Positions 35,199 to 45,193 of a stretch of 64,000 nt of DNA are shown here, piece after piece. The first letter of the stretch is position 1, and the number at the start of each line of letters is the position of its first letter. Origin of the DNA: Pseudomonas sp. 6D_7.1_Bac1 (GTDB taxonomy: Bacteria; Pseudomonadota; Gammaproteobacteria; Pseudomonadales; Pseudomonadaceae); NCBI RefSeq assembly GCF_025465945.1, contig NZ_JANLNW010000052.1, positions 62,001 through 126,000 on the forward strand, given 5' to 3'. The notes beneath the pieces were generated by a model. It did not search any database. It had not been told where the DNA came from and was given only the letters and a program-made list of their open reading frames with translations. The translations under genes and the position numbers were made by a program.

Positions 35199-36914
35199 TC
35201 AGCGGCGGATACGAGCCTGGAGGAAAGACACTACGTCAGCGACCGGCAGGGCTTGTGGCTCGGCCTCGGTACGGCTCTTGTATTCCAGGTTGCCGTCGGC
35301 AAGGCCGCGGTCGCTGACCACGATCCGGTGAGGAATGCCGATCAGCTCCATGTCCGCGAACTTGATGCCCGGGCTGGTTTTCTTGTCGCGATCATCCAGC
35401 AGCACTTCGAAGCCGGCCGCAGTCAGTTCTGCGTAGAGCTTGTCGGTGGCTTCGCGAACCAGGTCGATCTCGTAGCGCAGCGGCACCAGGGCGATCTGGA
35501 ACGGCGCGAGGCTGTCGCTCCAGATGATGCCTTTGTCGTCGTTGTTCTGCTCGATGGCGGCAGCCACCACGCGGGAAACGCCGATGCCGTAGCAGCCCAT
35601 TTCCAGGGTGACCGGCTTGCCGTTCTCGCCCAGCACTTCGCACTTCATCGCTTTGCTGTACTTGTTACCCAGTTGGAAGATGTGCCCGACTTCAATGCCG
35701 CGCTTGATTTCCAGGGTGCCCTTGCCATCCGGGCTTGGGTCGCCGCTGACGACGTTACGCAGGTCGGCCACGGTCGGAACCGGCAGGTCGCGCTCCCAGT
35801 TGACGCCGAAGTAGTGCTTGTCGTCGATGTTGGCGCCGATACCGAAGTCGCTCATCAGCTCGACCGAGCGGTCGATGATGATTGGCAGCGGCAGGTTCAG
35901 CGGGCCGAGGGAGCCGGCACCCGCGCCGATGGCGTCACGCAGCTCGGCTTCGGAGGCCATGACCAGTGGGCTGGCAACGCCAGGCTGGTTGGAGGCCTTG
36001 ATTTCGTTGAGCTCGTGGTCACCACGAATGATCAACGCGATCAGCTTGCCGGCTTCTTCGGCGTGAACCACCAGGGTCTTGATGGTTTTTTCGATGGGCA
36101 GATTGAAGCCTTCCACCAGTTGCGCGATGGTTTTCGCGTTCGGGGTGTCGACCAGACGCAGCGCTTCAGAAGGTAGCGCGCGCGAGGTTTCCCGTGGTAC
36201 GGCTTCGGCTTTCTCGATGTTCGCGGCGTAGTCGGAACCGTTGCTGAAGACGATGTCGTCTTCACCGGATTCGGCCAGTACGTGGAACTCGTGGGAGCCG
36301 GCGCCACCGATGGAACCGTTGTCGGCTTCAACCGGGCGGAATTTCAGGCCCAGGCGGGTAAACACGTTGCAGTAGGCCTGATGCATGCGGTCGTAAGTGA
36401 CCTGCAGCGATGCCTGATCAGCGTGGAAGGAGTAGGCGTCCTTCATGATGAACTCGCGGCCGCGCATCAAACCGAAGCGTGGGCGGATTTCATCACGGAA
36501 TTTGGTCTGGATTTGGTACAGGTTGATTGGCAGCTGTTTGTAGCTGCTCAACTCGTTACGCATCAGATCAGTGATTACTTCTTCGTGGGTCGGGCCGGCG
36601 CAGAAGTCGCGACCATGGCGATCCTTGAAGCGCAGCAGTTCCGGGCCGTACTCTTCCCAGCGGCCAGATTCCTGCCACAGTTCAGCCGGCTGAGTGCTCG
36701 GCATCAACACTTCGAGAGAGCCGGCGGCGTTCATTTCTTCGCGAACGACGGCTTCAACCTTGCGCATCACTCGCAAGCCCATCGGCAGCCAGGTGTACAG
36801 GCCAGAGGCGAGTTTGCGGATCATGCCGGCGCGCAGCATCAGCTGATGGCTGATGACGACGGCATCGGAAGGCGTTTCTTTCTGTGTGGCGAGCAAATAT
36901 TGACTGGTACGCAT
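35199..36914 (-). CDS. proS: Proline-tRNA ligase
   Basis: 571 residues, the bacterial long form. Motif 1 region ([33 protein letters not shown]), motif 2 ([27 protein letters not shown]), the inserted editing domain between about 224 and 410, motif 3 ([19 protein letters not shown]) and a C-terminal anticodon-binding domain. It charges tRNA-Pro and the inserted domain removes mischarged alanine. Confidence 0.98.
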   Translation of the reverse strand: MRTSQYLLATQKETPSDAVVISHQLMLRAGMIRKLASGLYTWLPMGLRVMRKVEAVVREEMNAAGSLEVLMPSTQPAELWQESGRWEEYGPELLRFKDRHGRDFCAGPTHEEVITDLMRNELSSYKQLPINLYQIQTKFRDEIRPRFGLMRGREFIMKDAYSFHADQASLQVTYDRMHQAYCNVFTRLGLKFRPVEADNGSIGGAGSHEFHVLAESGEDDIVFSNGSDYAANIEKAEAVPRETSRALPSEALRLVDTPNAKTIAQLVEGFNLPIEKTIKTLVVHAEEAGKLIALIIRGDHELNEIKASNQPGVASPLVMASEAELRDAIGAGAGSLGPLNLPLPIIIDRSVELMSDFGIGANIDDKHYFGVNWERDLPVPTVADLRNVVSGDPSPDGKGTLEIKRGIEVGHIFQLGNKYSKAMKCEVLGENGKPVTLEMGCYGIGVSRVVAAAIEQNNDDKGIIWSDSLAPFQIALVPLRYEIDLVREATDKLYAELTAAGFEVLLDDRDKKTSPGIKFADMELIGIPHRIVVSDRGLADGNLEYKSRTEAEPQALPVADVVSFLQARIRR

Positions 36915-37040
36915 GGTAGGCCGTTGTCGGTTGCTGAAAACTAGAAATGACGGAGCATTGTACGGGCGAGATTTGCTGGCGTACAGGATTGCGGCCGGCG
37001 GCGTGGCTCGAGCGCGGGGACACCCCCGCGCCCTGGGGTC

Positions 37041-38603
37041 TTACGATTCTTCGACGGCGGTGGCGGCCTGGGATGGCTCGGGCGTCGGTGTCGGACCTTC
37101 GCGGCGATTTTCCTGGTACCAGTGCAGGGCGATCAACAGCAGGGTTGGCACACCGAGCAGCGTCGTGATGATGAAGAAATTGTGATAACCGTATTTCTCC
37201 ACCATGACTCCCGAGTAACCGCCAATCAGGCGTGGTAGCAGGAGCATGATCGAGCTGAGCAGGGCGTACTGGGTCGCGGAGAACTTCAGGTTGGTCAGGC
37301 TCGACAGGTAAGCGACGAAGGCCGAGGTGGCCATGCCTGAACTGAAATTGTCCAGGGAGATGGTGACGATCAGCATCTCCAGGTTGGCGCCCATGTCGGC
37401 GAGCATCATGAACAGCAGGTTGGTGGCGGCTGAAGCGAACCCGCCGATGAACAGAATCGGCAGGATTCCGAAACGCACGATCAGCAGGCCGCCCATGCCG
37501 GCGCCTATCAGGGTCATGATCAGGCCGAAGATCTTGCTCACGCCGGCAATCTGATCCTTGGTGAAGCCCAGGTCGATGTAAAACACGTTGGCCATTACGC
37601 CCATGACGGTGTCGGACATTCGATAGGTGGCGATCAGGCCCAGCAGCAGAAAGGCCTGCCAGCGGTAGCGTACAACGAAGTCGTTCACCGGTGTCAGTAC
37701 CGGGGCCAGGCCGCGGCGGCCCATGGTAGAGAGGCACAGGCTGGTCAGGATGATGTAGAGGAGCGCCCGCAGAAAGGCTCGATCTTCCAGCAGCAGATCC
37801 AATGGGCTCATGGCGCCCGAGATCACGCTGGCGAAGTCGGTGTTGTAGAGCTGAGTAAACATCGCGGGCACGGACACCAGCAAAACGATGAGTACAAATA
37901 CCGACGCCAGTTGGTGCACAAAACTGTAGCGGCCAGCGGACAGCTGGGTACGCAGCGGCACGGGAGGCTCACGCATGAACAGGGTGGTCAGTAGCGCCGG
38001 GATCATCAACAGGCCGAACAGCGCGTAGGTGCCGGTCCAGGCGGAGTGCTTGTAATTGAAGCCTGTGGAGCCGAAGCCTTCGGCAATGAACAGTGCGCCG
38101 GCCGTTGCCAGCAGCGCGGCGACCCGATAGCCGGACATATAGCTGGCAGCCAGTGCCGCCTGACGGGTGTCGTCGACAATTTCCAGGCGGTAGGCGTCGA
38201 CGGCAATATCTTGTGTCGCGGAGGCGAATGCGACCAGAACGGCAATCGCAATCAGCCAGGACAGGTGTTTTTGCGGGTCGCAGAAACCCATGGCGATCAG
38301 GCCGAAGATCAGCAGTATCTGCGCCAGGACCAGCCAGGAGCGTCGTCGGCCGAGTTTGCCGAGCAATGGCAGGCGCCATTGGTCGAGAAGTGGCGACCAG
38401 ACCCATTTGAATGCGTAGGCCAGCCCGATCAGGCTTGCATAGCCAATGGTTTCGCGGGCGACGCCGGCCTCACGCAGCCAGACGGAGAGCGTCGAAAACA
38501 CCAACATGTAGGGTAGGCCGGCGGCGAAACCCAGCAACAACAATACAAGTGTCGAAGGGCTGGCATAAGCGGCGAGCGCGGCGCGCCAGGTTTTACGGGG
38601 CAT
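37041..38603 (-). CDS. ampG: AmpG-type muropeptide permease (MFS)
   Basis: 520 residues with about 12-14 membrane segments. LLLLGFAAGLPYMLVFSTLSVWLREAGVARETIGYASLIGLAYAFKWVWSPLLD is the AmpG hallmark, and ATQDIAVDAYRLE follows. It imports anhydro-muropeptides for cell wall recycling, which indirectly controls ampC in Pseudomonas. Two AmpG-like proteins occur in P. aeruginosa (AmpG, AmpP); which this equals cannot be told without alignment. Confidence 0.88.
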   Translation of the reverse strand: MPRKTWRAALAAYASPSTLVLLLLGFAAGLPYMLVFSTLSVWLREAGVARETIGYASLIGLAYAFKWVWSPLLDQWRLPLLGKLGRRRSWLVLAQILLIFGLIAMGFCDPQKHLSWLIAIAVLVAFASATQDIAVDAYRLEIVDDTRQAALAASYMSGYRVAALLATAGALFIAEGFGSTGFNYKHSAWTGTYALFGLLMIPALLTTLFMREPPVPLRTQLSAGRYSFVHQLASVFVLIVLLVSVPAMFTQLYNTDFASVISGAMSPLDLLLEDRAFLRALLYIILTSLCLSTMGRRGLAPVLTPVNDFVVRYRWQAFLLLGLIATYRMSDTVMGVMANVFYIDLGFTKDQIAGVSKIFGLIMTLIGAGMGGLLIVRFGILPILFIGGFASAATNLLFMMLADMGANLEMLIVTISLDNFSSGMATSAFVAYLSSLTNLKFSATQYALLSSIMLLLPRLIGGYSGVMVEKYGYHNFFIITTLLGVPTLLLIALHWYQENRREGPTPTPEPSQAATAVEES

Positions 38604-38646
38604 GGGCTGGAGTCTGCCTCAAAATTGCGAAAACAAAGCGCGCACT

Positions 38647-39000
38647 CTAACCGCTGTGCTCTACCGGACGCCAGCCATGACGCTGAATATCAACACGATT
38701 GTTCAGGATGCTGACGCCTTCCATGCGCAAGCGTGCCCGCTGTTCATCGCCTGAAGGGCTGCCCAGAGGCAAACTGAGGCGACCGCCGGCACCCAAGACG
38801 CGGTGCCAGGGCAGCTTGGTGTCGCCAGGCAACTGACTCAGTGTTCGTCCCACCCAGCGCGCGGCCCGCCCCAGGCCTGCCAGTTCGGCGAGCTGGCCGT
38901 AACTCACCACTTTGCCTTCAGGAACCTGTGCCAGGGTCAGATAGAGCGTGGTTCGGCGCATCTGCGCCGGGGTTTCGGTCTCGCTGTTGGCGTCAGTCAC
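38647..39000 (-). CDS. Alkyltransferase-like protein (MGMT family, Atl type)
   Basis: 117 residues from GTG 39000, preceded by AGGAAACGG. The O6-alkylguanine DNA-binding fold shows VPEGKVVSYGQLAELAGLGRAARWVGRTLS. The active-site text reads LPWHRVLG, with Trp where alkyltransferases have Cys (PCHRV). Such Atl proteins bind alkylated bases without repairing them and hand them to nucleotide excision repair. A single gene, 44 bases after ampG on the same strand. Confidence 0.88.
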   Translation of the reverse strand: MTDANSETETPAQMRRTTLYLTLAQVPEGKVVSYGQLAELAGLGRAARWVGRTLSQLPGDTKLPWHRVLGAGGRLSLPLGSPSGDEQRARLRMEGVSILNNRVDIQRHGWRPVEHSG

Positions 39001-39163
39001 GTTGCCGTTTCCTGATGAGGGGTTGATGCGTGCTCTAGAATAAATCTTCGATGAGCGAATGAGAAATGAGCTCAACACAAATACTCGGATCAGTCCTTGC
39101 CAAGGCTTTTATGGTCGGGATAATGCCGCCCCTTTCTCGTAAACCCGAGCCCGGTCTTTGTTT

Positions 39164-40171
39164 ATGTTGTCCAGAACCCTGTTGTGCCTCGCCGTTATCA
39201 GTGCCTCTACGCCCGTGCTGGCCGATACGGTGTGGTTGAAAAATGGTGACCGTCTGAGTGGCAAGATCAAGGTCTTCGATGGCGGGAAGCTGTTGATTCA
39301 GACCGAATACGCCGGGGTGATAGCAATTGACTGGAAGCAGGTCAAAACGCTGGAAAGCGATCAGGAGTTGCTGGTCAAGCAGGATGCCTATACCGGCGAA
39401 AAAGCCAAATCACTGCAGGCTGCCGAAGCGGGCAAGGTGACCCTGACCAATGGTGAGGCGCCGAAAATCGTCGAATTGTCGAGCATTCAGCAGATTGTCA
39501 CGCCTAAGCCGGTCATCGAAGACATGGTGTGGAAAGGCAATGTCGATATGGCGCTGGATTACCAGCGAGCGGAAAAGAACACCGATGCTTACGACATTGA
39601 TTTCAAAACCTCCGCCCGTCATGGTCAGTGGCGCCATACCGCCGAAGGTGAGTACAACCGCGAATTTCAGAATGATGTGGTCACCACTGACAATTGGCGC
39701 GCTGAATACGCCCTTGATCGCTTTATCACCGAAAAGTGGTTCTGGGAGGGACGTTTGGCCTATAAGCGGGACAAGGTTGAAGAGCTGTCCCGACAGCGCA
39801 CGGTCGGTACGGGCCCGGGCTATCAATTCTGGGATGATGAGCTGGGTGCTTTCTCTCTGGGCTCGCTGCTCAATCGTACTGACTATGAGTACAAGGAAGG
39901 CGGTGCGGACAGCTTCTATTCCTTGGCAATGAAGTGGGATTACAACCGTTACCTGATTGGCAAGACGGTTGAGTTGTTCGCCACGGGGGAGGCTGGGAAG
40001 CCGTTATCGGGTGTGGCGAATTACGCCCTCGATGCGGAGCTCGGGTTGCGCTACAAGGTGACGGAGTGGGCATCGCTCAATCTGAAGGCCGAGCGAGACG
40101 TGATCAGTGGCACTGAAAAAAGTGACCTCAGCAAGACCCGTTACACCGCAGGTTTCGGTGTGGCCTGGTAA
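39164..40171 (+). CDS. DUF481 outer-membrane beta-barrel protein (YdiY-like)
   Basis: 335 residues from ATG 39164. Signal peptide MLSRTLLCLAVISASTPVLA. An N-terminal small beta domain (DTVWLKNGDRLSGKIKVFDGGKLLIQTEYAGVIAIDWKQV) is followed by a DUF481 porin-like barrel (residues ~125-335) with alternating aromatic strands ending in W. Located in the outer membrane; role not known. It ends at a terminator. Confidence 0.85.
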   Translation: MLSRTLLCLAVISASTPVLADTVWLKNGDRLSGKIKVFDGGKLLIQTEYAGVIAIDWKQVKTLESDQELLVKQDAYTGEKAKSLQAAEAGKVTLTNGEAPKIVELSSIQQIVTPKPVIEDMVWKGNVDMALDYQRAEKNTDAYDIDFKTSARHGQWRHTAEGEYNREFQNDVVTTDNWRAEYALDRFITEKWFWEGRLAYKRDKVEELSRQRTVGTGPGYQFWDDELGAFSLGSLLNRTDYEYKEGGADSFYSLAMKWDYNRYLIGKTVELFATGEAGKPLSGVANYALDAELGLRYKVTEWASLNLKAERDVISGTEKSDLSKTRYTAGFGVAW

Positions 40172-40184
40172 AACAGACAGGCAC

Positions 40185-40217
40185 AAAAAAGCCCCGCTTT
40201 TGAGGGCGGGGCTTTTT
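40185..40217. terminator. Bidirectional terminator between DUF481 gene and csp
   Basis: AAAAAAGCCCCGC-TTTTGAGG-GCGGGGCTTTTT, perfect 7-bp stem with A and T runs on both sides; serves both convergent genes. Confidence 0.92.
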
Positions 40218-40233
40218 ACTAAATCAGGACAAG

Positions 40234-40443
40234 TTAGATAACTTGAACTTCTTCAGCTTGCATGCCTTTCTGACCGCGGGTAGCGATGAAAGAAACCTGT
40301 TGGCCTTCTTTCAGGCTTTTGAAGCCGTCGGATTGGATAGCTTTGAAGTGAACGAACAGGTCGTCACCGGATTGTGGAGTGATGAAGCCGAAGCCTTTTT
40401 CATCGTTGAACCACTTAACGGTACCGGTTTGGCGATTAGACAT
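40234..40443 (-). CDS. Cold-shock protein, CspA family
   Basis: 69 residues. [30 protein letters not shown] carries RNP1 (KGFGFI) and RNP2 (LFVHF). It binds single-stranded RNA/DNA as a chaperone. AAGGAG lies 6 bases before the ATG. The region upstream (40444-40620) is AT-rich and long, fitting the extended 5' leader usual for cold-shock genes. Confidence 0.95.
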   Translation of the reverse strand: MSNRQTGTVKWFNDEKGFGFITPQSGDDLFVHFKAIQSDGFKSLKEGQQVSFIATRGQKGMQAEEVQVI

Positions 40444-40796
40444 GGTGTAACTCCTTGAACAAAGATAACTGCGACTCAGGAAGAACCCTGGCCGAGACTG
40501 AGTGCAAAGAGCAGGAAAAATTCTTGTAGATGGTTGGATCGAAATTCAACATATCGTGTAGAGATTCTCAGTGACACAAGCAGCACAGTGACGCCACCTT
40601 AACCCTTTTTCCTGAACGTGCCAATGGTCTTTACGAAGGTTTCTCTGTTTTCATGACTGACGGTGCGCTGTATTGCCGCGAAGGCCCGGAAGTCGTGGGG
40701 GATCGGCGAGAATTGTGCCCCGGACTTTGAACCGGCGGCGCGCCCCGGTAAGATGCCGGACAGAATTTTTCCACCTCGCTATTCAGGACACCCGCC
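40444..40796. other. 353-bp divergent promoter/leader region csp/dcd
   Basis: No gene. The left ~180 bases are AT-rich and should be the csp leader and promoter; the part near 40740-40796 leads to dcd. Confidence 0.5.
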
Positions 40797-41363
40797 ATGA
40801 GCATCAAATCGGACAAGTGGATTCGCCGCATGGCGCAAGAGCACGGCATGATCGAGCCCTTCGTAGAGCGCCAGATGCGTGGCGAAGGCGCCGACCGGCT
40901 GATTTCCTTCGGTGTGTCGAGCTACGGCTACGACGTGCGCTGCGCCGATGAATTCAAGGTGTTCACCAACATCAATTCGGCGACGGTCGATCCGAAGAAC
41001 TTCGATGAGAAGAGCTTCGTCGATGTCAAAAGCGATGTGTGCATCATTCCACCGAACTCGTTCGCGCTGGCTCGTACCGTCGAATTCTTCCGTATTCCGC
41101 GCAACGTGCTGACGATTTGCCTGGGCAAGAGCACCTACGCTCGCTGCGGCATCATCGTTAACGTCACGCCGCTGGAACCGGAGTGGGAAGGCCACGTGAC
41201 CCTGGAATTCTCGAACACCACCACGTTGCCGGCGAAGATCTACGCCAACGAAGGTGTGGCACAGATGCTGTTCTTCGAGTCTGACGAGGAGTGTGAAGTG
41301 TCGTACAAGGACCGTGGTGGCAAGTACCAGGGCCAGCTCGGTGTGACCCTGCCGCGTGCCTGA
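40797..41363 (+). CDS. dcd: dCTP deaminase
   Basis: 188 residues. [23 protein letters not shown] and [39 protein letters not shown] text hold the homotrimer active site, including the catalytic Glu in LEF and the SRxG-like [17 protein letters not shown] is the C-terminal hallmark. It makes dUTP from dCTP for thymidylate synthesis. Confidence 0.97.
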   Translation: MSIKSDKWIRRMAQEHGMIEPFVERQMRGEGADRLISFGVSSYGYDVRCADEFKVFTNINSATVDPKNFDEKSFVDVKSDVCIIPPNSFALARTVEFFRIPRNVLTICLGKSTYARCGIIVNVTPLEPEWEGHVTLEFSNTTTLPAKIYANEGVAQMLFFESDEECEVSYKDRGGKYQGQLGVTLPRA

Positions 41364-41470
41364 GTCAGCCGTCTGACAAACCGTTGGAATTCCTGAGCGG
41401 GCGTACACTCTATGGAGTGTACTGCTCCGATTCGCGCAAGGCGGGTCGGGCCATCGCTCAGGAGTGCTTC

Positions 41471-41689
41471 ATGAAGATCGATCCGCGAATAAGTGCCGAA
41501 CTGGCAAGGCTTGAGCCCAATCAAGTGGGCCTGCTGGCCTGGTCATTGCTGGCGCATCCGCCTGTCACGCTGGCCGGCGGAATCCCTGGTCAGCCCGACC
41601 CTGATACCCCGAACGAACAACCGACCGAACCTGGCGAGCCTGGCGAACCCACCTTGCCGGATAAGCCGCCTCCCGCGCCGGTCGCCTGA
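41471..41689 (+). CDS. Small proline-rich protein of unknown function
   Basis: 72 residues from ATG 41471 with CAGGAG before it. The first half, MKIDPRISAELARLEPNQVG, may form helices. The second half is 45% P, E, D and G (repeats of EPGEPGEPTLPDKPPPAP), hence unstructured. No known family. A 9-bp hairpin (CGCGGTTTA/TAAACCGCG, 41711-41732) follows the gene and may end it. Confidence 0.65.
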   Translation: MKIDPRISAELARLEPNQVGLLAWSLLAHPPVTLAGGIPGQPDPDTPNEQPTEPGEPGEPTLPDKPPPAPVA

Positions 41690-41740
41690 TTTTCCCACGA
41701 TGAGCGATCACGCGGTTTACAAATAAACCGCGTTGCCCCC

Positions 41741-41767
41741 ATCGCGGGCAAGCCACGCTCCCACAGC
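41741..41767. repeat. Single REP-like half element
   Basis: CGCGGGCAAGCCACGCTCCCACAG type text resembling a REPIN arm, without a partner within 200 bases. Confidence 0.5.
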
Positions 41768-41775
41768 GTGGTGGG

Positions 41776-42540
41776 TTACTTGAGGTTGCCGCTAAGGAAC
41801 TGCTTCAGCCGTTCGCTCTTCGGATTGCCCAGCACGTCTTCAGGCGCGCCTTCCTCCTCCACCAGTCCCTGATGCAGGAACAGCACCTGATTCGACACTT
41901 TGCGGGCAAAGCTCATTTCGTGGGTCACCATGATCATGGTCCGGCCTTCTTCGGCCAGGCCCTGAATCACCTTGAGCACTTCGCCCACCAGTTCCGGGTC
42001 CAGCGCCGAGGTCGGTTCGTCGAACAGCATGACTTCCGGTTCCATCGCCAGTGCGCGGGCGATGGCGACACGCTGTTGCTGGCCGCCCGACAGGAACGCC
42101 GGGTATTGATCCGCCACACGGGCTGCCAGGCCGACCTTATCCAGATAACGTCGGGCGCGGTCTTCCGCGTCCTTTTTGCTGACGCCCAACACCCGGCGCG
42201 GGGCCATGGTGATGTTTTCCAGCACGGTCATGTGGCTCCACAGGTTGAAGTGCTGGAACACCATCGCCAGTCGGGTACGGATCCGTTGCAGTTCGGCTTC
42301 ATCGGCCACCCGCATGCCGTGGTGGTCCTTGATCATGCGGACCGCTTGACCGTCCAGGCTCATGGCGCCGTCGTTGGGTTGTTCGAGAAAGTTGATGCAG
42401 CGCAAAAAGGTGCTTTTGCCCGAGCCGCTGGCGCCGATCAGGCTGATCACGTCGCCGGTCTTGGCCTTGAGCGAAACACCTTTGAGCACTTCATGGGTGC
42501 CGTAGCATTTATGCAGGCCTTCGATGGTCAGTTTGTACAT
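41776..42540 (-). CDS. aotP: Basic amino acid ABC transporter ATPase (AotP/HisP-like)
   Basis: 254 residues from the ATG giving [14 protein letters not shown]. Walker [10 protein letters not shown], signature [15 protein letters not shown], Walker [15 protein letters not shown], and the long insertion ([36 protein letters not shown]) typical of HisP-type ATPases. Last gene of the operon aotJ-aotQ-aotM-deacylase-aotP, as in P. aeruginosa PA0888-PA0892. Substrate arginine/ornithine by synteny; histidine/lysine is also possible. argR, which follows aotP in P. aeruginosa, is not here. Confidence 0.85.
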   Translation of the reverse strand: MYKLTIEGLHKCYGTHEVLKGVSLKAKTGDVISLIGASGSGKSTFLRCINFLEQPNDGAMSLDGQAVRMIKDHHGMRVADEAELQRIRTRLAMVFQHFNLWSHMTVLENITMAPRRVLGVSKKDAEDRARRYLDKVGLAARVADQYPAFLSGGQQQRVAIARALAMEPEVMLFDEPTSALDPELVGEVLKVIQGLAEEGRTMIMVTHEMSFARKVSNQVLFLHQGLVEEEGAPEDVLGNPKSERLKQFLSGNLK

Positions 42541-42553
42541 GGGGCATGCATCC

Positions 42554-43672
42554 TCAAGGCGAAAGTAGGTAGCCGGTGCGATAGGCCTCGAGGCCTGCAA
42601 CATGGGCGATCACCATGCCAGCGGTGGCCATCCGGCGGGTCGAGCGGGCGTAGAGCAGGCCGGCGTTGGTGCAATGAACCGGGGTCACGCGGTCGCCGAT
42701 CGGGTCGATGATTTCGGCGATCAGTTGTCCTGCTTCCAGATACTCGCCGGGCAGCACGCTGTACACCAGCAAACCGCCGACCGGGGTCGCGACCGGTTCT
42801 ACCCCGGCCAGCGGAGTGGCAGGGTAGGGCAGCTCGGGCAAGGGCGCGGCCTCACCTTCGATGGCGCCGAAATGAATCAGATAGTCGATCAACGCCTGGC
42901 AGTCGAGGCTGGCCAGCGGATGATTGACGTCACCTTGACCACGCAACTCGACTGTTACCGAGAAGCTGCCCGGCGGAATGTCGAACTGCTCACCGAAGCG
43001 TTCCTGCATTTGCCACCAGACCAGGGTGAAGCACTCGTCGAACGAATGACCGCCGGAGTCGGTGGCCAGCAGGCTGGCTTCTGCACCGATATAGCGTGCC
43101 AGTGGCTCGACCTGCGGCCAGGCCTCGGGCGTGGTGTAAAGGTGCGCGACGGCTTCGAAATCACAATGCAGGTCCAGCACCATATCGGCGTCGCAGGCTA
43201 GTGTTTGCAGGGTCAGGCGCTGGGATTGCAGTTGAGTGCGGGCGGTCTGCCGGGCCAGCGCGTTGCGCAGGCTGCTGCGGATCAGCTCAAGGTTGTGTTG
43301 CGGATCGTCGTTCAGTTGTCCTTCGATCTCGTTGCCGATCTCTTCACCGAGGTCCACGAACCAGCGGTTGAAGTTCTGTCCGCTTTCCAGCTCGTAGCGG
43401 CCCAGTGGCACGTCCATCAGCACTTGTTCCAGGCCAATCGGGTTGGCCACGGGTACCAGTACGATCTCGCTGCGCAGGCGGCCGGCGGCTTCGAGCTCCG
43501 CCAGGCGCAGCTTGAGGTGCCAGGCCACCAGCATGCCGGGCATTTCGTCGGCGTGCAGCGAGGACTGTATGTAGATCTTGCCTTTGGCCTGGGGCGGGCC
43601 GAAGTGGAAGCTGTGGATTTGCCGTGCAGTGCCCGGCAGCGGGGCAAGCAGGTCATGGATCTGGTGGCGCAT
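42554..43672 (-). CDS. Succinylglutamate desuccinylase/aspartoacylase family protein (PA0891-like)
   Basis: 372 residues. Zinc-peptidase-type fold of the AstE/AspA family: [13 protein letters not shown] (H and E zinc ligands, about residues 40-43), [17 protein letters not shown] near residue 165 (H ligand), and a C-terminal beta domain. It sits between the aotM permease and aotP ATPase. The family removes acyl groups from amino acids, so it may process an acylated arginine-type substrate taken up by the transporter; this is inference. Confidence 0.85.
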   Translation of the reverse strand: MRHQIHDLLAPLPGTARQIHSFHFGPPQAKGKIYIQSSLHADEMPGMLVAWHLKLRLAELEAAGRLRSEIVLVPVANPIGLEQVLMDVPLGRYELESGQNFNRWFVDLGEEIGNEIEGQLNDDPQHNLELIRSSLRNALARQTARTQLQSQRLTLQTLACDADMVLDLHCDFEAVAHLYTTPEAWPQVEPLARYIGAEASLLATDSGGHSFDECFTLVWWQMQERFGEQFDIPPGSFSVTVELRGQGDVNHPLASLDCQALIDYLIHFGAIEGEAAPLPELPYPATPLAGVEPVATPVGGLLVYSVLPGEYLEAGQLIAEIIDPIGDRVTPVHCTNAGLLYARSTRRMATAGMVIAHVAGLEAYRTGYLLSP

Positions 43673-43699
43673 TTGCTTTTGTGTCCTGAAGCAGGAGAG

Positions 43700-44410
43700 C
43701 TAGTGAGTCGGCCCAAGGAACGCCAGCCATCGGCGTTCCGCCAGTCGGAACAGGCCGACCAGCGCAAAGGTGACGGTCAGGTAGATCAGCGCGGCAATGC
43801 CGAATGATTGAAAGGTCAAAAAGGTCGCCGAGTTGGCGTCGCGAGCGACTTTCAAAATATCCGGGACGGTGGCGGTGAAGGCCACGGTGGTCGAGTGCAG
43901 CATCAGGATCACTTCGTTGCTGTAGTACGGCAACGAGCGGCGCAGCGCCGACGGCATGATCACGTAGGCATAAAGCTTCCAGCCTGTCAGCCCGTAGGCC
44001 TTGGCCGCTTCGACTTCGCCGTGGGCCATGTTGCGAATCGCCCCGGCGAAAATCTCCGTGGTGTAGGCGCAGGTGTTCAGGGCAAAGGCGAGGATGGTGC
44101 AGTTCATCGCATCGCGAAAGAACGCATCGAGCACCGGCTGCGCGCGGACCGCGGCCAGGCTGTAGATCCCGGTGTAGCAGATCAGCAACTGGATATACAG
44201 CGGCGTGCCACGGAACAGGTAGGTGTAGAACTGCACCGGCAAACGCACGTAGAGCTTGGATGAAACCCGGGCAATGGACAGCGGAATCGACACCAGAAAA
44301 CCGATGAAGATCGAGGCGCTGAGCAGCCACATGGTCATGGCCAGGCCGGTGATGTGGTAGCCGTCGGTGTAAAGGAACGGTTTCCAGTAGTCCTGTAGAA
44401 GTTCGATCAT
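43700..44410 (-). CDS. aotM: ABC transporter permease (AotM/HisM-like)
   Basis: 236 residues, five membrane segments. EVEAAKAYGLTGWKLYAYVIMPSALRRSLPYYSNEVILMLHSTTVAF carries the EAA loop that contacts the ATPase. It forms the channel with the partner permease, overlapping its gene by 4 bases (ATGA). Confidence 0.88.
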   Translation of the reverse strand: MIELLQDYWKPFLYTDGYHITGLAMTMWLLSASIFIGFLVSIPLSIARVSSKLYVRLPVQFYTYLFRGTPLYIQLLICYTGIYSLAAVRAQPVLDAFFRDAMNCTILAFALNTCAYTTEIFAGAIRNMAHGEVEAAKAYGLTGWKLYAYVIMPSALRRSLPYYSNEVILMLHSTTVAFTATVPDILKVARDANSATFLTFQSFGIAALIYLTVTFALVGLFRLAERRWLAFLGPTH

Positions 44411-45135
44411 CGTATGGCCTCCCGGGCACCGGCGGCATAACGGCGTTCAAGCCTGCGCAGGACATAGTTCGAAGCGCTGGTGATCAGCAGGTAGATCAGC
44501 GCTGCCAACACCAGGAAATAGAACAGTTGATAGGAGCTTTTACCGGCGTCTTGAGCGGCCTTTACCAGATCGGCGAGGCCGATGATCGATACCAGCGCGG
44601 TGGCCTTGAGCATCACCATCCAGTTGTTACCGATGCCCGGCAGGGCGAAACGCATCATTTGCGGGAACACCACGAAGCGAAAGCGCTGGCCGCGTTTGAG
44701 GCCATAGGCAGTGGCGGCTTCGACCTGACCCCGTGGGACGGCGAGGATCGCGCCGCGGAAGGTTTCAGTGAAGTACGCGCCATAAATGAAGCCCAAGGTG
44801 ATGACCCCGGCGCTGAACGGGTTGATTTCGATGTACTCCCATTCCATCAAGTCGGTCAGGGAGGTCAGCCAGGTTTGCAGGCTGTAGAAAATCAGCAGCA
44901 TTAACACCAGGTCCGGCACGCCGCGAATCAGTGTGGTGTAGACCTGGGCAGGAACCCGCAGCAGTTTGATGCTGGAAAGTTTGGCAGTGGCGCCGAGCAG
45001 GCCGAGCAACACGGCCACCAGTAGCGACAATACCGATAATTTGATGGTCATCCAGGTGCCTTGCATCAGCAGCGGGCCAAAGCCCTTCAAGCTGAAGGCA
45101 GAAAGCCCCAGGTTTTGTAATAACTCTTCGAACAT
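44407..45135 (-). CDS. aotQ: ABC transporter permease (AotQ/HisQ-like)
   Basis: 242 residues, five membrane segments. RGVPDLVLMLLIFYSLQ and the EAA loop EAATAYGLKRGQRFRFVVFPQMMRFALPGIGNNWMVMLKATALVS. A terminator-like hairpin lies between this gene and the binding-protein gene upstream, so its expression should be lower than that of the binding protein. Confidence 0.88.
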   Translation of the reverse strand: MFEELLQNLGLSAFSLKGFGPLLMQGTWMTIKLSVLSLLVAVLLGLLGATAKLSSIKLLRVPAQVYTTLIRGVPDLVLMLLIFYSLQTWLTSLTDLMEWEYIEINPFSAGVITLGFIYGAYFTETFRGAILAVPRGQVEAATAYGLKRGQRFRFVVFPQMMRFALPGIGNNWMVMLKATALVSIIGLADLVKAAQDAGKSSYQLFYFLVLAALIYLLITSASNYVLRRLERRYAAGAREAIR

Positions 45136-45158
45136 AAAATCGGCGACCTGATAACGTG

Positions 45159-45187
45159 AAAAAAGCGCCCATCACGAGGATGGGCGC
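45159..45187 (-). terminator. Intra-operon terminator between aotJ and aotQ
   Basis: On the minus strand GCGCCCATC-CTCGT-GATGGGCGC then TTTTTT. A perfect 9-bp stem 7 bases after the aotJ stop, with aotQ starting 24 bases later. Confidence 0.85.
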
Positions 45188-45193
45188 CGGGCA

